From positions 62,001 to 126,000 of the forward strand of contig NZ_JACHGP010000019.1 of NCBI RefSeq assembly GCF_014202335.1: a stretch of DNA of 64,000 nt. Reading direction: 5' to 3'. The translations under genes were made by a program, and so were the position numbers. Each line of letters starts with the position of its first letter. The first letter of the stretch is position 1. Positions 17,434 to 24,351 of the stretch are shown here, one piece after another. The DNA is from Mycobacterium sp. AZCC_0083. Its GTDB lineage: Bacteria; Actinomycetota; Actinomycetes; Mycobacteriales; Mycobacteriaceae. A model generated the notes under the pieces. The model saw only the letters and a program-made list of their open reading frames with translations, was not told the DNA's origin and did no database searches.

Positions 17434-17714
17434 GCGTTCAGTTCCTTCTCGATCTGCTTCGCCAAGTTCTGAGGCGTCTCACACGGGTTGAGGGCGCGCT
17501 GCCACTTGTCCCACGCACGTTGCGCCGCAGCCAGAGTGGCTTCGCGCACCTGTTCTTGGGTCCATTTCGGCCAGGTATCAACCCATGCGGACTCAACCGT
17601 ATGCATCCACAGGAAGACGATGCTCACGATCATCCTGGGCGCGACTGCCGGTGGCGCTGCCTCAACATGCCAGCTGTATCCCCATGGCAGTCGAGGGAAT
17701 CCGTCGTCGCTCAT
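17430..17714 (-). CDS. Phage protein, unknown
   Basis: A 94-residue protein from ATG 17714 (ATGA overlap). Aromatic-rich N-terminal half and a C-terminal amphipathic helix ending QIEKELNA. The W-x2-W-x4-V motifs recall small actinophage proteins of unknown function. Confidence 0.6.
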   Translation of the reverse strand: MSDDGFPRLPWGYSWHVEAAPPAVAPRMIVSIVFLWMHTVESAWVDTWPKWTQEQVREATLAAAQRAWDKWQRALNPCETPQNLAKQIEKELNA

Positions 17715-17983
17715 ACGACCGCCAACCGCACTTCGTCGCGTCCTACCTGTTCGCTCAATAGCACTGGTGTGCCGTAGATCTGGAGGTCCGGCGGCGGCGG
17801 ATACGGCGAGCGCCGCATCAGGATCTCCCGGCGGTACTCCCGCCAAGTGCGCGGATGGATCAGATAGTCCACCGCAGGCGGCGTCAGATGAACGCCGTCC
17901 ATTGGCGAGAACGTGAACCTCGTCAGCCACAGCCTGCGCCGCGCCAGGGCCAGGTCATCGACATGCCGCACGATGGCGCTCAC
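17711..17983 (-). CDS. Phage protein, unknown
   Basis: A 90-residue basic protein (MSAIVRHVDDLALARRR). Overlaps both neighbours by 4 bases. No family recognised. Confidence 0.6.
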   Translation of the reverse strand: MSAIVRHVDDLALARRRLWLTRFTFSPMDGVHLTPPAVDYLIHPRTWREYRREILMRRSPYPPPPDLQIYGTPVLLSEQVGRDEVRLAVV

Positions 17984-18123
17984 AGGCGGTCGGCCTTCAC
18001 CAGAGCGGAGACGATCTCCGTTGCAACAGCATTCGCGGCCAGATCGTTGCAGCCAGGGATGCAGTTCTCCAGGACGACGGCGACGATCTCAATGGCGTCG
18101 TCGTGATTGTCGGTGTCGTTCAC
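17980..18123 (-). CDS. Small phage protein, unknown
   Basis: A 47-residue acidic helical protein from GTG 18123 (MNDTDNHDDAIEIVAVV), linked by 4-base overlaps to both neighbours. Its sequence resembles the next gene's product in size and helix pattern. Confidence 0.55.
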   Translation of the reverse strand: MNDTDNHDDAIEIVAVVLENCIPGCNDLAANAVATEIVSALVKADRL

Positions 18124-18266
18124 AGCAGCCCTTCTGCGCAGATCTCTTCGATGATGGTGACCGCCAGTGCATGGCGTTGGTTCGGCGGAACTCTCTGGAG
18201 GTACTTCCGCAGAATGTCTTCCGTTACACGGAGCGCCGTGTGGCGGTCCTCGGTATCGCCGATCAC
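18120..18266 (-). CDS. Small phage protein, unknown
   Basis: A 48-residue protein from GTG 18266 that overlaps the PTH2 stop. Two predicted amphipathic helices; no recognised motif. Confidence 0.55.
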   Translation of the reverse strand: MIGDTEDRHTALRVTEDILRKYLQRVPPNQRHALAVTIIEEICAEGLL

Positions 18267-18640
18267 AGCAGCTTCAACCCTCCCGTGACCGGTGCCAGGT
18301 TCTCGGCCGTGTCGGGCCCGATGGCGATGCACGTGAGGGTCGGCACGCCGTTGAACTCGGTCTTGCCGTTGTCAGTGATCAGTGCAGTGATCAGACCGGC
18401 AGCCTTCGCCTGTTCGTACACGGCCAGTAGCTCGGCTTCAGATTCAACGCGGACGCAGATCTTCGTGAACGACCCGGCCAGCCAATCCAGCACCCTCGTA
18501 CGCTCTTCGAGGTGCTTACCAGGGAACAGTAGGTACTGAGTGACAGCCCCCAGTGAAGCGTGTGCACCCTGCGTGACCATCTTGCCCTTGCGCATGTTCA
18601 GGTCAGTGCGCATGACGATGATTTGCTTGTAGTCGCTCAC
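18263..18640 (-). CDS. Peptidyl-tRNA hydrolase, archaeal/eukaryotic type (PTH2)
   Basis: A 125-residue protein with the PTH2 signature: basic MRKGKMVTQGAHASLGA near the N-terminus, then ITDNGKTEF and a C-terminal CIAIGPDTAENL. PTH2 releases peptides from peptidyl-tRNA that drops off the ribosome. Bacteria normally use the unrelated Pth, so a PTH2 is unusual here. Sitting beside a tRNA cluster, tmRNA and RtcB, it probably recycles phage or host tRNAs late in infection. Confidence 0.88.
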   Translation of the reverse strand: MSDYKQIIVMRTDLNMRKGKMVTQGAHASLGAVTQYLLFPGKHLEERTRVLDWLAGSFTKICVRVESEAELLAVYEQAKAAGLITALITDNGKTEFNGVPTLTCIAIGPDTAENLAPVTGGLKLL

Positions 18641-19320
18641 CAGCCGAACTCCCGAGGCACGTATACCTGGTTCTGGGTACGGATGAAGTCCTCGTCAGCC
18701 GGTGGCTGGTCAGACTCGGTGATACGCAACAACACTCGCCATCCGCGTTCGGTGGCCTGCGTTGCCTGGTGGATGTTCCACCAGTCCCACGTCAGCCACT
18801 GGCCGACAGGAGCGCGGTACGCGATGAAACCCTTCTCGTCCACCTTGCGTGTCATCTCGGAGTACATCTGCTCGTCTTCGTCGTGCTCGATGTCCAGCCG
18901 CATCACCCCTTGCACGAACTCAGTGGCGCAGTCGTTTCCAACGTGCAGCGTGTGATACAGCGGCCGGTAGCCGTCGAAGTGGCGGTCGATCTGCAGCGGC
19001 AGGGAGGGCTTGCCCCAGTTGGCAGGGGTCACCGACTTGTCGTTGACGCTGTAGCGTGGGACACCATCGGTGTGCCAGCCGGGGATCGCGGGCCACCACC
19101 CCGGCATCAGCATCGACACCTTCGTGTCCACGAACACATGCTTGTGCTTGCCGACGATGGGCGCGGACTCCAACGCCTGACGCACCACCGGCCCGCCGAA
19201 CAGGACAGCGTTGTGCAGGCTGGCGCGGCGCAGGTTCGGAGTCGCCTCCAGTAACTCGTAGTCCACGTTGGCCTCAGGGCCCTCAACGGCGGGGTTCGTG
19301 TTGAACCAGTAGTAGCTCAT
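18637..19320 (-). CDS. Possible 2OG-Fe(II) oxygenase-like protein
   Basis: A 227-residue protein. WHTDGVPRY (about residue 82) has the HxD pair of the 2OG-Fe(II) facial triad, and DWWNIHQATQATERGWRVLLRI (about residue 180) offers the distal His and the Arg that binds 2-oxoglutarate. This is the normal order and spacing for double-stranded beta-helix dioxygenases. The assignment is from motifs only; in this RNA-centred operon a nucleotide, RNA or protein hydroxylation target would fit. Confidence 0.5.
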   Translation of the reverse strand: MSYYWFNTNPAVEGPEANVDYELLEATPNLRRASLHNAVLFGGPVVRQALESAPIVGKHKHVFVDTKVSMLMPGWWPAIPGWHTDGVPRYSVNDKSVTPANWGKPSLPLQIDRHFDGYRPLYHTLHVGNDCATEFVQGVMRLDIEHDEDEQMYSEMTRKVDEKGFIAYRAPVGQWLTWDWWNIHQATQATERGWRVLLRITESDQPPADEDFIRTQNQVYVPREFGW

Positions 19321-19616
19321 GCCGATACCTTCTCGCGCCCCTGTAATCGCAGCTCAGCACGCATGAGAGCGCCCTGACGGCAGGAGTGGTACTGGCAGTG
19401 CGGCTGGATATTGTTGCGGGCGTACGTGCCACCCTTGTGCGCCGGGATGATCCGGTCACAGAACATCGTCGTCAACGTGAGAACGGCCCCACACCCCTCC
19501 TCGGAGCATGGTGCCGTCTCGCCGTCGCCGAACTTGTCGAGCAGGAACTGTTTCCGTGCCCGACGCTGCGCTGAGCTGCCGCGCTCATTGCTGTTGCGGT
19601 GCCCTCGGTCCCTCAT
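19317..19616 (-). CDS. HNH endonuclease
   Basis: A 99-residue protein from ATG 19616 (ATGA overlap). A basic N-terminus, a CSEEGCG cysteine pair, then the HNH core: CDRIIPAHKGGTYARNNIQPHC, i.e. D-x3-PxHxGG and N-x2-PxC-x2-HN-type residues. Possibly a free-standing homing-type or repair nuclease. Confidence 0.75.
   Translation of the reverse strand: MRDRGHRNSNERGSSAQRRARKQFLLDKFGDGETAPCSEEGCGAVLTLTTMFCDRIIPAHKGGTYARNNIQPHCQYHSCRQGALMRAELRLQGREKVSA
19338..19357 (-). promoter_or_regulatory. Operator-like repeat, class A copy 4
   Basis: On the minus strand GCTGAGCTGCGATTACAGGG, about 20 bases before the start of the 18637-19320 gene and inside the 3' end of the HNH gene. It reads toward the downstream gene, as other class A copies do. 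Confidence 0.6.
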
Positions 19617-20038
19617 CGATGCACCGCTCGGATGACGAGCTTGGCGCTCTTGTAAACCAGGTCGTTCGGGCTGCAGTCCAGCAGGTGAACGTCGACCGCC
19701 TTGGGATCGAAGTCCGGCGCACGCCGACCGTGGGGCCGGAAGATGATGCGCCCCGGCCGGAATGAGTGGCGGTCCAACGTGATGTCCTGATAGCTGGCGC
19801 GGTACGACACATCGTCGCTGCCCCAACGCACATGCGTGTTGAGGCACTCGCTGTGCGTGTGCTGCGCCATTCGCAGCGTCTCGCAGTCGAATACGACAAT
19901 CTCACCTTGGCGGGCGTGAGAGACGGCCCGCTCCAGCAGCGTGTACGTCTTGCCGGACTGGCGGTCGCCGATGATCGTCATGCGCCGCTGATCGCCGCGC
20001 TTCGGATAGACGAAGTCCGGCAGTGGGTCGACGGTCAC
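19613..20038 (-). CDS. P-loop NTPase-like protein
   Basis: A 141-residue protein from GTG 20038. A Walker A motif IIGDRQSGKTYT lies near residue 25, and VHLLDC near 120 could be a Walker B strand. It is short for a motor ATPase; a small nucleotide or polynucleotide kinase-like enzyme is possible. In an operon with RtcB and a phosphoesterase an RNA-end kinase would be logical, but sequence alone does not show it. Confidence 0.55.
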   Translation of the reverse strand: MTVDPLPDFVYPKRGDQRRMTIIGDRQSGKTYTLLERAVSHARQGEIVVFDCETLRMAQHTHSECLNTHVRWGSDDVSYRASYQDITLDRHSFRPGRIIFRPHGRRAPDFDPKAVDVHLLDCSPNDLVYKSAKLVIRAVHR

Positions 20039-20133
20039 AGCAGCTCGTCCAACACGTTGACGCCGAAGTACGCGCCAACGATGACGAGGGTGGTCAGGCC
20101 CACGCCCCACCAGAAGTTCGGGTCGTAGATCAT
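20035..20133 (-). CDS. 32-residue membrane micropeptide
   Basis: ATG 20133 opens MIYDPNFWWGV followed by one membrane helix and NVLDELL. Overlaps both neighbours by 4 bases, so translation is very likely. Confidence 0.55.
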   Translation of the reverse strand: MIYDPNFWWGVGLTTLVIVGAYFGVNVLDELL

Positions 20134-20309
20134 TCGTCCAACACCATTCCGGCCGCACCGAAACCAACTGCGCCAGCCCAGGATCCGCCGAGAACGTAGA
20201 AGAACCAATCCGGTGGCCAGGTCTGACCCCACAGGCCGATGCTTACGGCCAGCTCGAACACGCCCGCCGTCAAGCACAGGACGGACAGCAGCATCAGTAC
20301 CTTGGTCAT
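20130..20309 (-). CDS. Two-helix small membrane protein
   Basis: A 59-residue protein from ATG 20309 with two membrane helices (MTKVLMLLSVLCLTAGVF and a Gly-rich second helix). Coupled to the 32-residue peptide downstream. Role unknown. Confidence 0.6.
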   Translation of the reverse strand: MTKVLMLLSVLCLTAGVFELAVSIGLWGQTWPPDWFFYVLGGSWAGAVGFGAAGMVLDE

Positions 20310-20770
20310 GACGCCATCAGCTCGCGGTAGTCGAACTTCTCGCCGAGCGCCTGGTCGATGTCGACAGTCTCGGATCCGTCGAGGCCGACGCACTGATTGT
20401 TGTAGACGAGGGCGTACTTTGCGATCCGCGCCTCGCCGCGAACGAACTGCTGCCCGAACTCAGTGAGTCGCCAGAGCCCGCCACGTGAGGAGCCGTCCGG
20501 CTTCACCTCGGACGGATGGGCCTCGATGAGCCCCCAGAAGCGTGCCTTGACTTCGTCGCCCCTGCCGCCCCCCAGGTTCAATTCGCGCCCAAGGTCGGGG
20601 AAGTACACCCAACCGGCTCCCGCCTTGCGGTACATCGCCACCAGGAACCGCGCCGCCTGACCGGTGAGCTTGCGCCGGTACTCCTTCGCGAACTGGTCGC
20701 ACACGGGGCAGGCCATGCCATCCGAGATGTGCCCAGCCAGTTCAGCTCTCGCCTCGGCCACTGTCGGCAT
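20306..20770 (-). CDS. Phage protein, possible winged-helix
   Basis: A 154-residue protein. CPVCDQF near residue 21 may bind metal with other residues; the middle (ARFWGLIEAHP, GLWRLTEFGQQFVRG) reads like a winged-helix domain where LTEFG is the wing-preceding helix seen in many regulators. Could bind nucleic acid. It ends where RtcB begins upstream. Confidence 0.55.
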   Translation of the reverse strand: MPTVAEARAELAGHISDGMACPVCDQFAKEYRRKLTGQAARFLVAMYRKAGAGWVYFPDLGRELNLGGGRGDEVKARFWGLIEAHPSEVKPDGSSRGGLWRLTEFGQQFVRGEARIAKYALVYNNQCVGLDGSETVDIDQALGEKFDYRELMAS

Positions 20771-21994
20771 CTACGTTCCCTTCACATTCATGACCTGGCG
20801 CAGCGTCGTGACGACTTCCACTAGGGGGTCCGCATCGGCCATCACCTGGTCGATGTCCTTGTACGCGCCGGGGATCTCATCGATCCACTCATCGCCATGC
20901 CGGTACTCGATGCCCTCCATGGCTGCCGCGAGATCGTCAGCGGTGAACAGTTCCTTCGCCTTGGTCCGGCTGAACTTCCGACCAGCACCGTGCGGGGCAG
21001 AGAACAGTCCGGCCTCGTTGCCCTTCCCCCGCACCACGTACGACTTCGTGCCCATGGAGCCGGGGATAACACCCAGCTTCCCATCGTGGGCATCGATCGC
21101 TCCCTTGCGAGTGAGCCATACCCGTTGTCCCCCAATGGTTTCCGGTACGGTGTAGTTGTGGTGGCAGTTGATCCGGTCGATCTCGACGCGCTGTGGCTGC
21201 ACACCCATCCACCAGGCGAACACCTGGACGAACCGGTCCATCATCTCGGCCCGGTTCAGGAACGCGAACCGCTGCGCCCACTCCAGATCCTTGATGTAGC
21301 GGTCGAACTCAGGCGTGCCCTCTTCGAGGAATGCCAGATCACGGTTGGGGAGCTTGTAGTTCGCGCACTTGCAGTTCTCGATCGCGTGAGGCGCGACCTG
21401 CTTCTGGAGGCAGTACTCCGTGGCCACCTTGATGTGGCGCTGTGCGATCTTGTTGCCGACGCCACGGCTACCGCTGTGCAGGAACAGCCACACGTTGTCG
21501 TCGGCGTCCACACACAGCTCGATGAAGTGGTTACCGCCGCCGAGCGAGCCGAGCTGCTCCATCCACTTCGGCGAGTGCGACAGATCCACGTCCAGCTTCT
21601 GCTGCAACTGGATCAGCTCTTCGTGCTTCGCCTTCGTGAACGTGAACCGCTGCAGCGTCTTGTTGTAGTTGCCGGGGCTGAGCGGGATGGCCTCCTCGAC
21701 CTGGCGGCGCAACGATGCGAGGTCGAGGTGTGAGATCAGATCCCACTTGAACCGCGTGGCGACGGCGATCATGCCGCAGCCGATGTCGACGCCGACCGCA
21801 GCAGGGATCACCGCACCCCTCGTCGGGATGACGGTGCCGACCGCAGATCCCTTGCCCGAGTGAGCATCCGGCATCAGTGCGACGTGCGGGTAGACGAACG
21901 GCATGCTCGCTGTTTCCTTCGCCTGCTCCACCGTGTTGTGGTCGATCATGCTGGCGAAGTTGACGAGCTTCGGCGCGAGAGTTGTGGCGCTCAC
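20771..21994 (-). CDS. rtcB: RNA ligase RtcB
   Basis: A 407-residue RtcB-type 3'-phosphate RNA ligase from GTG 21994 (GTGA overlap). Metal-binding landmarks are visible: MPDAHSGKGSAVG, GVDIGCGM (conserved Cys), LGGGNHFIEL, HSGSRGVG, and the guanylated-His region SAPHGAGR near residue 365. RtcB joins 2',3'-cyclic-phosphate or 3'-phosphate ends to 5'-OH ends using GTP and Mn2+. The likely targets are tRNAs broken by host nucleases, as the tRNA cluster lies just upstream in the same orientation. Confidence 0.95.
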   Translation of the reverse strand: MSATTLAPKLVNFASMIDHNTVEQAKETASMPFVYPHVALMPDAHSGKGSAVGTVIPTRGAVIPAAVGVDIGCGMIAVATRFKWDLISHLDLASLRRQVEEAIPLSPGNYNKTLQRFTFTKAKHEELIQLQQKLDVDLSHSPKWMEQLGSLGGGNHFIELCVDADDNVWLFLHSGSRGVGNKIAQRHIKVATEYCLQKQVAPHAIENCKCANYKLPNRDLAFLEEGTPEFDRYIKDLEWAQRFAFLNRAEMMDRFVQVFAWWMGVQPQRVEIDRINCHHNYTVPETIGGQRVWLTRKGAIDAHDGKLGVIPGSMGTKSYVVRGKGNEAGLFSAPHGAGRKFSRTKAKELFTADDLAAAMEGIEYRHGDEWIDEIPGAYKDIDQVMADADPLVEVVTTLRQVMNVKGT

Positions 21995-22362
21995 CGGACA
22001 TCCCATTCCTTGGAATGCGCCTTGATGGCGTCCACGCATGCCCGCTTGCCGTCGATCAGGTACGAGCTGACCCCCGACTGCCACTCGTAGCCCGTGAGGC
22101 CACGGATGTAGGCGATGGCGTCAGCCGTCGACAGGGGCTGCCCCCAGTCGCCGTCGGAACGGAAGTCCTCAAACGGCGACGGGCATGAACAACCGCTGTC
22201 CTCGCCGATCCGGTACGCCTTGCGCTTGGTGTCGTACAGGACGACGAGGGTGTCGAAGCTGTAGCAGGGTTCGGACTTCTCGAACTCGAAGACGAACTCC
22301 AGGTGCTCCAGGCCGTCGTGATACGACAGCCAATACGGGCGCTCGTACGTCTCGGCGCTCAC
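21991..22362 (-). CDS. Phage protein, unknown
   Basis: A 123-residue protein from GTG 22362. LEFVFEFEKSEPCYSFDTL and GEDSGCSCPSPFEDF are conserved-looking cysteine-containing segments; similar actinophage proteins with a CSCPxPFED motif exist without known role. Coupled to RtcB. Confidence 0.65.
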   Translation of the reverse strand: MSAETYERPYWLSYHDGLEHLEFVFEFEKSEPCYSFDTLVVLYDTKRKAYRIGEDSGCSCPSPFEDFRSDGDWGQPLSTADAIAYIRGLTGYEWQSGVSSYLIDGKRACVDAIKAHSKEWDVR

Positions 22363-22562
22363 AGGGCGGCGTCCACTTCGACCATCGCCTGGACGATGTT
22401 GTCGCGGTACTGCTCCAGCTGAGCGCGGGACAGCTCCACGTACGTGTACTGGTTGCGGTTCAGTCGGACGCCGACCTCGTACGCGCCGGACGAGAGTGCT
22501 TGAACCCAAACCTCTTCGCCGTAGGAGGGACGGATGATCTTTGCGTCGTGGTGGTAGCCCAT
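22359..22562 (-). CDS. Small phage protein, unknown
   Basis: A 67-residue protein (MGYHHDAKIIRPSYGEE). The stop overlaps the next gene. No recognised domain. Confidence 0.6.
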   Translation of the reverse strand: MGYHHDAKIIRPSYGEEVWVQALSSGAYEVGVRLNRNQYTYVELSRAQLEQYRDNIVQAMVEVDAAL

Positions 22563-22563
22563 A

Positions 22564-22851
22564 TCAGACCCGTTTCAGTTCGTAGTTGCTGAGTGCTTGC
22601 ACGACGGCCTTTGCAGCCGACTCGCCGCTGACCGACCCGACGAGGCTCCAGACCGTGTCGGCCACTGCCTGTCGGAGGGATTGCTGTTGGAGGTGGACCT
22701 GTCGATCGCGTAGCCACTCATCGACGGCGACCGCCTCGGGATTGCCGATCCACTTCGGACCGGTGCTCACGCGGGCGATCACCTCGCGGGCCAACACGAT
22801 CTGTTCGTATGTTGGCCCGCTGGCGGCGATCTCGGTGGGGACAGTGCTCAT
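22564..22851 (-). CDS. Phage protein, unknown
   Basis: A 95-residue helical protein (MSTVPTEIAASGPTYEQ). Coupled upstream by ATGA. No family recognised. Confidence 0.6.
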   Translation of the reverse strand: MSTVPTEIAASGPTYEQIVLAREVIARVSTGPKWIGNPEAVAVDEWLRDRQVHLQQQSLRQAVADTVWSLVGSVSGESAAKAVVQALSNYELKRV

Positions 22852-22910
22852 ATGCCTGTCATCAGCGGCAGGAGGATGAGGAAGAAGATGATGATCCAGA
22901 CGGCGGTCAC
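22848..22910 (-). CDS. 20-residue membrane micropeptide
   Basis: GTG 22910 encodes MTAVWIIIFFLILLPLMTGI, a single hydrophobic helix. It overlaps the stop of another micropeptide (GTGTGA) and the next start (ATGA), so it is embedded in the coupled operon. Confidence 0.5.
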   Translation of the reverse strand: MTAVWIIIFFLILLPLMTGI

Positions 22911-22972
22911 ACGCAGCTCCAAGCTGCGGCCATGAGAGCCAGGAACACGAAGGCGACGATGAAGAACGTCAT
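22907..22972 (-). CDS. 21-residue membrane micropeptide
   Basis: ATG 22972 shares a base with the lipoprotein stop (TGATG) and encodes MTFFIVAFVFLALMAAAW plus three residues. With the adjacent peptide it forms a tandem pair of membrane micropeptides. Confidence 0.5.
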   Translation of the reverse strand: MTFFIVAFVFLALMAAAWSCV

Positions 22973-23403
22973 CAGCAGCCGCCGCTGCCCAGCGACGAGC
23001 CGATGAACCCACCCAGGAACGGGCCGAGGAATCCTCCACCGCCACCGGCAGATCCGCCACCGTAGTGGTTGATCGTGGTGCTGTTACCGCCGCTGGACGG
23101 CTTGGAGCTGGAGCCGCCACCGGATGGCTTGGAGCCTCCACCGGAGCCGCCCTTGGAGCCTCCACCGGACGAGCCATGGCTCCCGCCACCGCCACCGTGT
23201 GAGCCACCGCCGCCGCTGGAGTGTCCACCGCCGCCACCGCCGCCACCACCCTTGAGGGGAGGCGGGAGGAGCAGCGGGGCCGAGTACGACTGCAGCGCCA
23301 CGGATTCCATTGCGCCGCAGGAGCTGGTCGAGTCGCAGCCGGTCATCAGGAGCGAGCCGGTCAGGGCCAGCGCGGGGAGGATGAGAAGGGGTTTCTTGGT
23401 CAT
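22972..23403 (-). CDS. Glycine-rich lipoprotein
   Basis: A 143-residue protein from ATG 23403: signal peptide with lipobox LMTGC (Cys23), then a low-complexity Gly/Ser/His region (about residues 52-125, with runs of nine Gly) and a GGFLGPFLGGFIG tail that could insert in a membrane. First gene of the leftward operon after an operator copy. A surface lipoprotein in a prophage could act in superinfection exclusion; that is a guess. Confidence 0.7.
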   Translation of the reverse strand: MTKKPLLILPALALTGSLLMTGCDSTSSCGAMESVALQSYSAPLLLPPPLKGGGGGGGGGHSSGGGGSHGGGGGSHGSSGGGSKGGSGGGSKPSGGGSSSKPSSGGNSTTINHYGGGSAGGGGGFLGPFLGGFIGSSLGSGGC

Positions 23404-23422
23404 GTGAAATATGGTCACCCCG

Positions 23423-23443
23423 CCCTGTAATCACTGGTCAGGG
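23423..23443 (-). promoter_or_regulatory. Operator-like repeat, class A copy 5
   Basis: Minus strand CCTGACCAGTGATTACAGGG, 20 bases upstream of the glycine-rich lipoprotein start and right after the tRNA-operon terminator. This is where a promoter for the 15.6-23.4 kb operon is needed. Confidence 0.75.
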
Positions 23444-23446
23444 CAC

Positions 23447-23480
23447 GAAAAAGCCCCCAGCTCTTACGAACTGGGGGCTG
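23447..23480 (-). terminator. Terminator of the tRNA operon
   Basis: On the minus strand AGCCCCCAG, a 10-base loop, CTGGGGGCT, then TTTTTCG. Placed directly after the last tRNA. Confidence 0.9.
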
Positions 23481-23483
23481 ACG

Positions 23484-23554
23484 TACTCGATGCGAGTATC
23501 GATCTCGCGCCTACAGATTGAGAATCTGGGATGCTTCCATTACACCAATCGAGC
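23484..23554 (-). tRNA. tRNA-Glu(CTC)
   Basis: Acceptor GCTCGAT/ATCGAGT pairs (G1-U72 wobble), anticodon loop TTCTCAA, T stem GCGAG/CTCGC with atypical loop ATCGATA. CCA is not encoded. Position 27-43 is mismatched. Last tRNA before the terminator. Confidence 0.75.
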
Positions 23555-23565
23555 ATTGAAACGAG

Positions 23566-23641
23566 CGCGGACAGCGGGATTTGAACCCGCGATCTCCACC
23601 GTGACAGGGTGGCGGGGACGGCCTGACTCCCCTATGCCTGC
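23566..23641 (-). tRNA. tRNA-Asp(GTC)
   Basis: Anticodon arm CCACC-CTGTCAC-GGTGG is perfect, T arm GCGGG-TTCAAAT-CCCGC is canonical, discriminator G as expected for Asp. The acceptor has one A-C mismatch at 3-70. Confidence 0.85.
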
Positions 23642-23662
23642 ATGACTATTCAGTTATTGGAG

Positions 23663-23736
23663 TGGAGACGGTGAGAATCGAACTCGACCGCAGCAATCTT
23701 GCAAGGATCGCTCGCCCCCTTGGTACATGCGCCCCC
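23663..23736 (-). tRNA. tRNA-Ala(TGC)
   Basis: Acceptor GGGGGCG/CGTCTCC pairs fully with wobbles and keeps the G3-U70 pair that marks alanine. Anticodon loop CTTGCAA gives TGC. The D arm is weak. Confidence 0.75.
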
Positions 23737-23741
23737 ATTGG

Positions 23742-23812
23742 CTCCCATGGCCGGAATCTCACCGACGATCTCCGCGTAGACAGCGTGGCGGGTACTACTA
23801 CCCTGCACAGGA
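23742..23812 (-). tRNA. Degenerate tRNA-like gene (Asp-like anticodon GTC)
   Basis: Acceptor TCCTGTG/CATGGGA pairs, discriminator G is followed by CCA at 23739-23741. Anticodon arm CCACG-CTGTCTA-CGCGG has one mismatch, and the T-loop TGAGATT lacks the usual TTC. It may be a decayed copy of the neighbouring tRNA-Asp. Confidence 0.35.
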
Positions 23813-23845
23813 GCGGGCAGTCACGCGTCACCGTGACTACTACCG

Positions 23846-23921
23846 GGCTGGAAGTCAGAATCGAACTGACGTAGTCCTACTTACTAGGTAGGTGCAAAGG
23901 GCCAACATTTGCAATTCCAGC
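23846..23921 (-). tRNA. tRNA-Thr(AGT)
   Basis: Acceptor GCTGGAA/TTCCAGC perfect, anticodon arm CCTAC-CTAGTAA-GTAGG perfect (anticodon AGT), T arm GTCAG-TTCGATT-CTGAC canonical. A34 implies inosine editing or restricted decoding. Confidence 0.8.
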
Positions 23922-23926
23922 CTGAC

Positions 23927-23987
23927 GCGGATGTGCTTCATATACACCACATCTAAGATGCCAGGCTTACGAACCTGGACCTTCCGC
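23927..23987 (-). other. tRNA-like mini element 1
   Basis: A 61-base segment between tRNA-Thr and tRNA-Val with terminal GCGG/CCGC pairing and two strong internal hairpins (CCAGG-8 nt-CCTGG and GATGTG-12 nt-CACATC). It is too short for a three-arm tRNA. Function unknown. Confidence 0.3.
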
Positions 23988-23991
23988 TAAG

Positions 23992-24062
23992 TACCCAATG
24001 ACCGAATTGAACAGTCGTCAACCGGGTGTAAACCGGCCGCTCTCCCATTGAGCTAATCGGGC
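23992..24062 (-). tRNA. tRNA-Val(TAC)
   Basis: Acceptor GCCCGAT/ATTGGGT, D arm GCTC/GAGC, anticodon arm GCCGG-TTTACAC-CCGGT, T arm GACTG-TTCAATT-CGGTC, discriminator A. Confidence 0.85.
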
Positions 24063-24068
24063 TTGAAA

Positions 24069-24120
24069 ACCTGGCCTTGAGGCGCGTGCCCTAGAAGCGT
24101 TGCGCCACAGCGGGACAGGT
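24069..24120 (-). other. tRNA-like mini element 2
   Basis: A 52-base segment with ACCTGTC/GCCAGGT ends that pair with one mismatch and an internal GGCGC/GCGCC helix. No T arm or clear anticodon. Unresolved. Confidence 0.25.
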
Positions 24121-24127
24121 GTTTACG

Positions 24128-24201
24128 AACTGGTAGCGGGATTCGAACCCGCACAACCTGTTTGGAAGACAGGGATGCTAACCGTTAAACATCACACCAG
24201 C
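24128..24201 (-). tRNA. tRNA-Gly(TCC)
   Basis: Acceptor GCTGGTG/TACCAGT, D arm ATGT/GCAT, anticodon arm CCTGT-CTTCCAA-ACAGG, T arm GCGGG-TTCGAAT-CCCGC. All arms pair. Confidence 0.9.
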
Positions 24202-24207
24202 TTGGTA

Positions 24208-24275
24208 CGGTCACCGGGTACTGCCCCCAGGTTTCCGTCTTATCAGGACGGCGTCCTTACTATTGGACGATGACC
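24208..24275 (-). tRNA. tRNA-Ile(GAT)
   Basis: Acceptor GGTCATC/GGTGACC pairs, D arm GTCC/GGAC, anticodon arm CCGTC-CTGATAA-GACGG perfect. T stem CTGGG/CCCGG is good but the loop is GGCAGTA, lacking the TTC motif. Confidence 0.75.
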
Positions 24276-24278
24276 GAG

Positions 24279-24351
24279 TGGGTTGCCTGGGATTTGAACC
24301 CAGAACTGACACGTTAAGAGCGTGCGGTGATATCCGTTTCACCAACAACCC
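24279..24351 (-). tRNA. tRNA-Lys(CTT)
   Basis: Acceptor GGGTTGT/GCAACCC, anticodon loop CTCTTAA in GCACG/CGTGT, T arm CTGGG-TTCAAAT-CCCAG, discriminator A. Overlaps the 3' end of the protein gene at 24314. Confidence 0.9.

Noticed and set aside
20897..21733. 278-residue plus-strand frame opposite rtcB
   Set aside because: Shadow frame; RtcB motifs are unambiguous on the minus strand.
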